In this document: piece after piece, positions 6,071 through 13,600 of the stretch
Layout: each line of letters begins with the position of its first letter
Position numbering within the stretch: the first letter of the stretch is position 1
Source of the DNA: Flavobacteriales bacterium
Lineage (GTDB): Bacteria; Bacteroidota; Bacteroidia; Flavobacteriales; BACL11
Assembly (NCBI GenBank): GCA_002683775.1
Contig: NYTT01000021.1
Location: 1-16,749, forward strand
Length of the DNA: 16,749 nucleotides
Reading direction: 5' to 3'
The notes under the pieces: model-generated
What the model was told of the DNA's origin: nothing
The model's database searches: none
Seen by the model: only the letters and a program-made list of their open reading frames with translations
Program-made: the position numbers and the translations under genes

Positions 6071-7966
6071 TTAGTAGGCCCGTGAATTTTTTCCTTCTAT
6101 ATAATTCATAAAAGCTTTATTAACTACTTTGTTTCCTCCAGGAGTTGGATAATTTCCTGTAAAATACCAATCACCTTTATGATTAGGACATGAATCATGT
6201 AAATCTGATATTGATTGATAAATAATTTCAACTTTTGCTTTAGTACCTTTAGGAGTAAGAAGCTCTGATATTTTTTTAGAAATTTGCTCGGCAGTGAATG
6301 GTTGGTAAATCTCCTTTACGAAATTTTTAATTTTTTCTTTCGGCAAGTTCTCTTGTTCTTTGCATTTCTTATATGTTTCAGATAATATCTGCATTTGATT
6401 TGTATCCTTTAATAAATGTACTGCTGCATTAAAAGCAATAAAATCGCCCATTTTAGCCATATCTATTCCATAACAATCAGGATATCTTATCTGAGGTGCT
6501 GATGATACTACAATTATTTTTTTTGGACCTAGTCTATCTAGAATTCTAATAATTGATTGTTTTAAAGTAGTCCCTCTTACGATACTATCATCAATAATGA
6601 CTAAATTATCATTTGGAGTTACCTTCCCATATGTAACATCATAAACATGTGCAACTAAATCATCTCTACTATTGTCAGATGTTATAAATGTTCTAAGTTT
6701 TGCATCTTTAATTGCAATTTTTTCAGCTCTTGGAGATATAGACATAATCTTAGCAATTTCATCATCACATCTGCTATTACCTAAGGCCTGTATTTTTCTT
6801 GTTTTAACTTTATTCAAATATGTATTGCAGCTTTTAATAAGGCCAAAATAACTTACCTCTGCGGTATTAGGTATATAAGAAAAAACGGTGTTTTTCATAT
6901 CATTATCGATCAGTTCTAATACTTTTGGAAAAATTCTCTTTCCAAGTTCTAGTCTTTCATTGTAAATGTCTTTGTCATTTCCTCTACTAAAATATATTCT
7001 TTCAAATGAACAAGAGGTTCTCTTTTCTGGTTTACAAATTTGCTTTTCATGAACAGTGCCATCTTTTTTAATAATTAGAGCGTGTCCCCGTTTAATCTCA
7101 AAAATATTATCAGATTTGACATTAAAGGCCGTTTGAATTACTGGCCTTTCAGAAGCTACAACTACAACCTCATCATCTTTGTAATAATATGCAGGCCTAA
7201 TAGCATTTGGATCTCTCAGTGCAAAAGCATCTCCATGACCAAGTAAACCGCAAATTACATAGCCTCCGTCCCAATATTTAGCTGATTGAATTAGTATATC
7301 TTGTAAATCTAATTCATCTTCAATTACCCTTGTAATATCTTTTTTGCTGAACTTATCTTTATTGCTATAATATATCTTATCGTTTTCTTCATCTAAAAAA
7401 TGTCCAATTTTTTCTAATATGGTAACCGTATCAGCCATTTCTTTTGGGTGTTGACCTAAATCAACTAATTGTTGAAAAAGTTCATCAACATTTGTCATAT
7501 TAAAATTACCTGCTAAAGCAATATTTCTTGTTTTCCAATTATTCTGACGTAGAAAAGGATGACATTGCTCAATAGTATTGCCTCCAAATGTTCCATATCT
7601 TAAATGTCCTAAAAATAATTCTCCAGTAAACGGTAGATTTTGTTTCATCCATTCTGGGTCTTTTAATTTAGCCGGATTTTTTTTCTCTATTTCAACAAAC
7701 CTCTTGTTTATCTGTTCAAATACATCCTGAAGTGGATTAGTTGCAACAGATCTTTTACGACTAATATATCTTTTCCCAACATCAATGTCTAACTTAATAT
7801 TGGCAATCCCTACTCCGTCTTGGCCTCTATTATGTTGTTTTTCCATCAACAGATACATTTTATTTAACGCATATAAAGAAGTGCCGTATTTTTTTTGATA
7901 AAAATCTAATGGCTTTAATAGTCTTAGCAAGGCTACACCACATTCATGTTTAATAAAATCACTCAT
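6071..7966 (-). CDS. purF: Amidophosphoribosyltransferase, long Bacteroidota form
   Basis: Catalyses the first committed step of purine synthesis: PRPP plus glutamine gives 5-phosphoribosylamine. The N-terminal class II glutamine amidotransferase has its nucleophile at Cys9 (KHECGVALL), so an eight-residue propeptide should be removed. Other glutaminase residues are in HNRGQDGVG, HLRYGTFGG and LAGNFNMTN. The phosphoribosyltransferase domain has the PRPP loop LVIIDDSIVRGTT at residues 455-467, plus RDPNAIRP and CSFERIYFSRG. At 631 residues it is clearly longer than the roughly 505 of E. coli PurF; a long form with inserts is what I recall from Bacteroidota. The ATG lies 29 bases after the glutaredoxin stop with no promoter match between, so it is probably the last gene of a five-gene operon. 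It is convergent with the S46 gene, with two bases between stops. Confidence 0.94.
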   Translation of the reverse strand: MSDFIKHECGVALLRLLKPLDFYQKKYGTSLYALNKMYLLMEKQHNRGQDGVGIANIKLDIDVGKRYISRKRSVATNPLQDVFEQINKRFVEIEKKNPAKLKDPEWMKQNLPFTGELFLGHLRYGTFGGNTIEQCHPFLRQNNWKTRNIALAGNFNMTNVDELFQQLVDLGQHPKEMADTVTILEKIGHFLDEENDKIYYSNKDKFSKKDITRVIEDELDLQDILIQSAKYWDGGYVICGLLGHGDAFALRDPNAIRPAYYYKDDEVVVVASERPVIQTAFNVKSDNIFEIKRGHALIIKKDGTVHEKQICKPEKRTSCSFERIYFSRGNDKDIYNERLELGKRIFPKVLELIDNDMKNTVFSYIPNTAEVSYFGLIKSCNTYLNKVKTRKIQALGNSRCDDEIAKIMSISPRAEKIAIKDAKLRTFITSDNSRDDLVAHVYDVTYGKVTPNDNLVIIDDSIVRGTTLKQSIIRILDRLGPKKIIVVSSAPQIRYPDCYGIDMAKMGDFIAFNAAVHLLKDTNQMQILSETYKKCKEQENLPKEKIKNFVKEIYQPFTAEQISKKISELLTPKGTKAKVEIIYQSISDLHDSCPNHKGDWYFTGNYPTPGGNKVVNKAFMNYIEGKNSRAY

Positions 7967-7995
7967 TAGTCAATTTGTTATTATAATAGTATTTG

Positions 7996-8226
7996 TTATG
8001 AGATAATTTTCATTAATTCACTAATCCCAGGGTTTACATAAATCTTATCATCTACAAGAATAGTAGGAATAATTCTCTTCCCATTATTTATTTTTTCAAT
8101 CGTTTTAATAGCAATATCATTATCAGTTATATCAATGTAATCAAACTGAATCTGATTTGAGCTTAGAAAATTTTTTGCAACAATACAATCAGAACACCAA
8201 TCTGCTCCATATATTTTAATAGTCAT
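7996..8226 (-). CDS. Glutaredoxin-like thiol oxidoreductase (mycoredoxin-like)
   Basis: A 76-residue protein with a glutaredoxin fold pattern. It starts MTIKIYGADWCSDC, with the redox pair Cys11 and Cys14, then shows the strand FDYIDI, the cis-proline segment KRIIPTILVDD (Pro54) and a final IYVNPGISELMKII. The NP pair in that last segment resembles mycoredoxin and NrdH-type proteins more than classical GSH glutaredoxins, which carry a GG-S/C-D glutathione-binding motif there. It probably reduces disulfides or mixed thiols in the cytosol; the reductant is not known. Its ATG lies inside the end of the preceding gene (11-base overlap), implying translational coupling. No cluster-binding CGFS or CPYC motif is present. 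Confidence 0.86.
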   Translation of the reverse strand: MTIKIYGADWCSDCIVAKNFLSSNQIQFDYIDITDNDIAIKTIEKINNGKRIIPTILVDDKIYVNPGISELMKIIS

Positions 8227-8485
8227 TAGTATAAAATTTAAAGGTTATATCATTTTGAATAATAGAACATTCTTTACAATGAGAAAGATAAGTAAACTCA
8301 AAAGGGAGGTTAATGTTGAAATTGCTTTGTTTTACCTTAAATAGTCTAGAACATTCTAACTCTCCTTCAAGTGAGAATCGTTCAATTCTATAAAAAATTT
8401 TTTCTGCAGAAATTGTAAACCAAGAACTAGCACCAACACCACTAATTAGCTGAGCATTTTGTTTTATATTACTTGGTTTACGCAT
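8216..8485 (-). CDS. Small conserved-looking protein with CxxC, function unknown
   Basis: An 89-residue soluble protein that I do not assign to a named family. Notable segments are LISGVGASSWFTI (Gly-rich, residues 13-25), IERFSLEGELECSRLF (Cys45) and YLSHCKECSIIQ, a CxxC pair at Cys70 and Cys73. No signal peptide or membrane segment is seen. The composition suggests a small beta-rich domain. I chose the ATG at 8485, which overlaps the end of the upstream gene by eight bases. A TTG at 8494 would add only three residues. It sits between the DUF6695-like gene and a glutaredoxin and overlaps both, so it is very likely expressed and functionally linked. The CxxC could be a redox or metal site (inference). 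Confidence 0.75.
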   Translation of the reverse strand: MRKPSNIKQNAQLISGVGASSWFTISAEKIFYRIERFSLEGELECSRLFKVKQSNFNINLPFEFTYLSHCKECSIIQNDITFKFYTNDY

Positions 8486-9140
8486 TATTTTCAATACTAC
8501 TAAAATATGCTTTTAATTTACTTTTCTTAGACATTTGACAAATATTTTTATTTACATAATAATAGTGGTGATTAGTAATACAAACATTTCTTTTTGGAGA
8601 TGGTGAAATACAAAATGGAAACTTTAATCTAACTTTTTTAAAAATTGTAGGTTGTGATGCAATAATAACTGAAGAAACAAATCGTGAACAATTAGTCCCA
8701 TTCCAACAAAATGGTCCATAAGGAATCATCCCCTTATCTTGAATTTTCTTAGCATATTTTAATGCTAAGTTAAAATCAATATTTTTAAGTACTGAAGCAT
8801 ACATCATCCCTTCTCCATGTGTTGATTTATTATTTGAAATTTGTAATAATATTGATTTAAGATTATTTATCTCTCCGTTCTTAATATCTGCATCTATAGT
8901 TATTAATTCTGGGTCAGTTGAAATATCACGAACTCTACCAAATCCTTGCTTAGTATGGTATCTACCAAAATCAAAATAAGTAGTTTTATTTGTTTTTGAA
9001 TTAACGAGTAAAAGAGCAGAATGCCCAACCCTATATTTACCATTTTTGGATGCTAAAAAATCATACCATGCTCCTGCTGAAATAACCATGCCTTCAGGCC
9101 AAGCTAATGTAATGATGAAGTCTTGTTGATTATTTCCCAT
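8478..9140 (-). CDS. DUF6695-like protein, possible permuted papain-like (NlpC/P60-type) fold
   Basis: A 220-residue protein that resembles the DUF6695 family as I remember it, from FIITLAWPEG, VGHSALLLVN, YFDFGRYHTKQGFGRVRD, KSTHGEG and YGPFCWNGTNCSRFVSSVI. No signal peptide is evident, so it is probably cytosolic. A His in a hydrophobic strand (His40, GHSALLLV) is followed much later by a Cys starting a helix (Cys151, TNCSRFVSSV). That is the order found in circularly permuted NlpC/P60 and LRAT-like thiol enzymes; His62 or His108 could complete the site. A hydrolase or acyltransferase role is therefore possible but unproven. The C-terminal tail (residues 170-220) is Lys- and Cys-rich. It starts six bases after the PLP decarboxylase stop and overlaps the next gene by eight bases. 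Confidence 0.78.
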   Translation of the reverse strand: MGNNQQDFIITLAWPEGMVISAGAWYDFLASKNGKYRVGHSALLLVNSKTNKTTYFDFGRYHTKQGFGRVRDISTDPELITIDADIKNGEINNLKSILLQISNNKSTHGEGMMYASVLKNIDFNLALKYAKKIQDKGMIPYGPFCWNGTNCSRFVSSVIIASQPTIFKKVRLKFPFCISPSPKRNVCITNHHYYYVNKNICQMSKKSKLKAYFSSIENNA

Positions 9141-9146
9141 TTTAAT

Positions 9147-10532
9147 TTATACCTTTTTTATGTTGGCTTCATTTCTTTCGCAATACTCTTCTAGTATCTG
9201 AAAAAAATTTGACAAATTATCAGTGGAATTTTCTCCGTTAACAGTTACTAATCTAATAAATTTATTAGCATGAAATTGTCCAAATCCGACCATTAATAAG
9301 TTGTTCTCATACAATTTAGTACATAAATCTTCAGGATCAAAATTTTTGTAATTAAAACAAATAGCGAGAGAATTTTCAAAACTGAATACTTTATAGTGAG
9401 GATTATTGACAACATAGTTTCTTGCAAAATTTGCAAGTTTAAACTCATGATTAATAATATTAGCTATACCATTTGATCCTATTGCTTTCCACATTGTCCA
9501 TAGCTTGAGAGCATTATTTCTCCTTCCGCATTCAAATGATGTTTGACCCAAATTAAAATCAGAGTCGTGTGTTTGATATAAATACGATGCACTGTTATTA
9601 AATGAATTATATAAATCATTTTTATCTTTAACAACAAGCAAAGAGGTGCTAATTGGTGCGCCTAGGGTTTTATGCGCATTAAAGCAAAAAGAATCTGTAA
9701 AATTTATTCCTTTCACCAAATATTTATATTTCTCTGAGAAAATTACTGCTCCACCAAAAGCTCCATCCAAATGCATCCAGATATCATGTTTTCTGCAAAT
9801 TGGTGCGAGTTCCTCAATATTATCAAATGCACAAAGTACAGTAGTTCCTGCTGTGGCATTTAAATAAAACGGCAAAAATCCATTAGAGATATCATCATTA
9901 ATTTGATTTTCAAAATTATCTTTACAAATCCTTCCATATTGATCAGACTTAATATACCTAACATTTTCTTTCCCAATTCCACTAAATGATGCATTTTTTG
10001 AAATCGAATAATGTGAGTTCTCAGAGCTATAAGCAATCAACCTCTTTTTATTAGACTTATTATAAATAGCATTTACTTTATCTCTAGCCATAACTAATGA
10101 CATAAAATTACTCATACTTCCACCAGTTGGGAATGTTCCTCCAGCTTTATTATTATATCCAATTAAACTATAAATTTTCGATAATATTTCTTTTTCAATT
10201 GAGACTTGTGGACCAGCTATTTTATATGTTGCCATACTATTATTTAAAATAACTGCAAGCAAATCTCCCAAAACTGCCTTGCTATGACGTCCTCCAAATA
10301 ATTGATTAAAAAATAATTTAGATGATGATTTTGTGCTTTTTAACAATAATTTCTTTAATATTTTTTTATATTCTACTTTTGAAATAGCAGATTCTTGCAA
10401 GGTGATATCAAGTACCTTATTTACATCTTTTGGATTTATATATTCAGCAACTGGGTTTTGAATCTCATCTTCTAAAAATAAAGTGACCAATTCATCAAAA
10501 AGTTGAAGATCATCTTTAATATTATTTAACAT
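9147..10532 (-). CDS. Group II pyridoxal-dependent amino acid decarboxylase
   Basis: PLP enzyme of the glutamate/aromatic/cysteine-sulfinate decarboxylase family (Pfam PF00282 type), 461 residues from the ATG at 10532. The Schiff-base lysine is Lys288 in SFCFNAHKTLGAP. His174 in SENSHYSISK stacks on PLP, and Asp256 in WMHLDGAFGGA contacts the pyridine nitrogen. FNQLFGGRHSKAVLGDLLA and TFPTGGSMSNFMSL are family substrate/PLP segments and look most like cysteine-sulfinate/glutamate/aspartate decarboxylases. The substrate cannot be fixed from sequence alone. An in-frame TTG at 10616 would add a 28-residue Phe/Lys-rich leader, but a -7 box lies between the two codons, so I prefer the ATG. This is the first gene of the minus-strand operon that runs to purF; the DUF6695-like gene follows after six bases. 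Confidence 0.9.
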   Translation of the reverse strand: MLNNIKDDLQLFDELVTLFLEDEIQNPVAEYINPKDVNKVLDITLQESAISKVEYKKILKKLLLKSTKSSSKLFFNQLFGGRHSKAVLGDLLAVILNNSMATYKIAGPQVSIEKEILSKIYSLIGYNNKAGGTFPTGGSMSNFMSLVMARDKVNAIYNKSNKKRLIAYSSENSHYSISKNASFSGIGKENVRYIKSDQYGRICKDNFENQINDDISNGFLPFYLNATAGTTVLCAFDNIEELAPICRKHDIWMHLDGAFGGAVIFSEKYKYLVKGINFTDSFCFNAHKTLGAPISTSLLVVKDKNDLYNSFNNSASYLYQTHDSDFNLGQTSFECGRRNNALKLWTMWKAIGSNGIANIINHEFKLANFARNYVVNNPHYKVFSFENSLAICFNYKNFDPEDLCTKLYENNLLMVGFGQFHANKFIRLVTVNGENSTDNLSNFFQILEEYCERNEANIKKV

Positions 10533-10548
10533 AAATTTAAATTTAAAA

Positions 10549-10556
10549 CAAAAGTA
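10549..10556 (-). promoter_or_regulatory. Probable -7 promoter box of the PLP decarboxylase-to-purF operon
   Basis: The minus strand reads TACTTTTG, an exact TAnnTTTG match and identical to the rluF box. It ends 16 bases before the ATG at 10532. I see no -33 TTG at about 19 bases. It is the only -7 match I found ahead of the five-gene minus-strand run, so it may drive all of it, including purF. Confidence 0.5.
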
Positions 10557-10649
10557 GAAAAATTGTTTAGTCTTCTCTTTTTGTAAGCAAAGAAATTCGA
10601 AAATATAAGAAAACAATTTTCAAGATGTATAGGTGATTAAATAAATTAG

Positions 10650-10657
10650 TATTTTTG
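10650..10657 (+). promoter_or_regulatory. Probable -7 promoter box of the CotH-domain gene
   Basis: TATTTTTG matches TAnnTTTG and ends only six bases before the ATG at 10664. In Bacteroidota transcription starts a few bases after this box, so the mRNA would be leaderless or nearly so. No clear -33 TTG is present. The 131-base divergent region 10533-10663 holds this box and the opposing decarboxylase box, and nothing else I can support. Confidence 0.48.
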
Positions 10658-10663
10658 TAAACT

Positions 10664-13600
10664 ATGAAAAAATTATTTTCTTTTCTAACTGCTATTTTAC
10701 TAATCAGTTTTATTACTAAAGCACAAATAGTCATTAACGAATATTCTGCTGCTAATTACGATACATACCAAGATAATTATGGAGATTATAGTGATTGGGT
10801 AGAACTTTATAATCCAACGAATGTTGCAATTGATATTAGTGGTTGGTTTTTAACTGACAAACCATCAAATCCAACAAAATGGACAGTCCCTTCTTCATTT
10901 ATTGTGCCTGCAATGGAAACAGCAATAATTTATTGCTCTGGTAGAGATGAAATTACTGGAACAAATGCACACACTAACTTTAAAATTACACAAACTAAAG
11001 GAAATGAAGTGTTTATGCTCAGTAATAATACAAATATCTTTCAAGATTCTATTAGAGTCTTTCCTAATCAAAATTCACATTCTAGAGGTAGAGAAACAAA
11101 TGGAAGTTTAATATGGAGCGTATTTCAAAATGCTACTCCAAATGCAGATAATATTGGGGCAATGCAAGAATATGCTACAGCTCCAATTTTTTCACAAAAT
11201 GGTGGTTATAATGCAGCAGCTATAAATGTAGCACTAAGCTCCCCTGATCCAAATATTACGATTTATTACACTACTAATGGAGATGCACCAACTAATGCTT
11301 CAACCGTTTATACAACTGCTATTAACATTACAAATACAACAGTAGTTAAGGCGATATGCTATAGCTCAGACCCATTAATACCTTCTAGCTTTATTGACTA
11401 TCATACATTCTTTATTAATGACACTCATACTATTCCTATTCTATCTATTTCTGGGAACAGTGGACAAGGTGGTTTACTTGATTTGTTAGATGGTGGTTGG
11501 GGAAGTTCGGCTCTAGAACCTCAGGGAACTATTGAATGGTTTGATAAAAATGGAATATTACTTGATAAAGGAACTGGAGAGTTTAATAAACATGGAAATG
11601 ATTCTTGGGCTTATGATCAAAGAGGGTTTGATTATATTATGAGAGATCAATTTGGTTACAATTATGCTCTTCAAGATAAAATATTCATGACAAAGGATAG
11701 AGATAAATTTCAAAGAGTTATTGTTAAAGCCGCAGCAAATGATAACTACCCATTTTCTTATGGAGGATCAGGAGCCCATATTAGAGACGCCTATGTTCAT
11801 CACTTATCACAAATTGGTGATTTAAGAATGGATGAAAGATCTACGTCTTCATGTATAGTATATCTTGACGGAGTTTATTGGGGTGTTTATGAAATGAGAG
11901 AAAAAGTAGACGATCATGACTTTACAGATTATTATTATGACCAAGATAAAAATAACTTGCAATATTTAAAAACTTGGGGAGGGACTTGGACAGAATATGG
12001 CGCTCCTAACGCACAGCCTGACTGGAATAATTTTGTAAATTTTGTAACTACAAATCCAATGAATATTCAAGCAAATTATAATCAGGCAAAAAGTGAATAT
12101 AATACAGGTAGTTTAATAGATTACTTTCTTTTAAATACATACGTTCTATGTCAAGACTGGTTAAACTGGAATACAGCATGGTGGAGAGGCATGGACCCTA
12201 ATGGAGATAAAAAGAAATGGAGATATACACTTTGGGATATGGATAATACATTTGACCATGGAACTAATTATACTGGAATACCTAGTTCATCTCCAAATGC
12301 CGAGCCGTGTGACCCTTCAACTTTAGGTAATACAGGAGGGCAAGGTCATGTTCCAATTTGGAATGAAATGCTTACTAATCAAGATTTTCATGATGATTAT
12401 ATTAATAGATGGCAAGATTTAGCAAATGGCCCTTTATCATGTGACTTTATGGTATACCTATTAGATAGTATGGTAGCTGTTATAGAACCTGAAATGCCTA
12501 GACAAGTAGCAACATGGGGAGGCACATTTACTGGTTGGCAAAATAACGTAACAGATCTAAGAAACTTTATCTTAGCAAGATGTGACAGTATTAATTCAGG
12601 TTTTGTTGATTGTGATACTGCAATTACTGGTATTTTTGATGTGACAGTTGAGATAATTGGAACAGGAGAAGTTGAAATGAGTAATAATAATATCATAAAT
12701 AACTTTACAACTCCATTTACAGATCAAAGATTTGGAGGGATTGACTTACCATTTGAAGTTGTTAGTGGATCTTTTGCATATTGGGAAATTATTTCTGCAA
12801 CTCTTTATGTTTATGATCCATTAGTCGATACTTTAGTAATCGATTTGCAAGGAGATGTAACCGTGAGAGCATACTTTGGTGAAATTAAAGATATTGTTCT
12901 AGATGTTAATCCTAACGGAACGAGCACATCTATTGATGTAAATGGTAACATAGCTAATATATTTCCTTTTTCTACTTCAATAATTGTAGGAGACAACGTG
13001 AGTTTAATCCCGTCAATTGATCCGATGTATGGATTTGATTCTTGGGATTCTGATAGCAATTTAATATCACCAAATACATCAACTCAATCCGTCTCTTTTA
13101 ACGCAGATTTTAATGATACTATTACACTTAATCTTTACGAAAAACCAACTATTGTATATAGTATTGACCCAGTAGGGACTGCTACGTCAATTGATATAAA
13201 TGGTGTAAACATATCTGTTTTCCCATATTCAACAACAGTGTTTAACAGTGATATAAATACAATTAATCCAAATATTGATCCAAACTTTGGATTTGGATTT
13301 TGGAACTCTCAAAGTAACACATTTTTAAATGGGAGTTCAATTAACAATTCATTCTATGGTCTTTATGATGATACCATTACATTGCATTTATCCTCAAGTG
13401 CAGCATTTATTGCTGGTAATGATACAATATGTGAAAATTCACAAAAAGATGCTGAAGTTAGTATATCCTTTAGCGGTGTTAGTCCATTTACATTTAGTTA
13501 TTCAATAAATGGAGATATTCAACCTAGCATAACAACATCAATAAATCCGTATATTATCAATACCAAATTAGCTGGCAAATACACACTATTTTCATATAAT

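Noticed and set aside
10533..10616. 28-residue N-terminal extension of the PLP decarboxylase from TTG 10616
   Set aside because: The extension is Phe/Lys-rich, unlike the family, and spans the probable promoter at 10549-10556. The ATG at 10532 is preferred.
10599..10621. Small inverted repeat GAAAAT...ATTTTC in the divergent promoter region
   Set aside because: Six base pairs of nearly pure A/T are expected by chance here. It is not supported as an operator or terminator.
12397..13059. Antisense open frames opposite the CotH-domain gene
   Set aside because: They mirror low-complexity Thr/Ser/Asn-rich coding DNA and have no start context or family resemblance.
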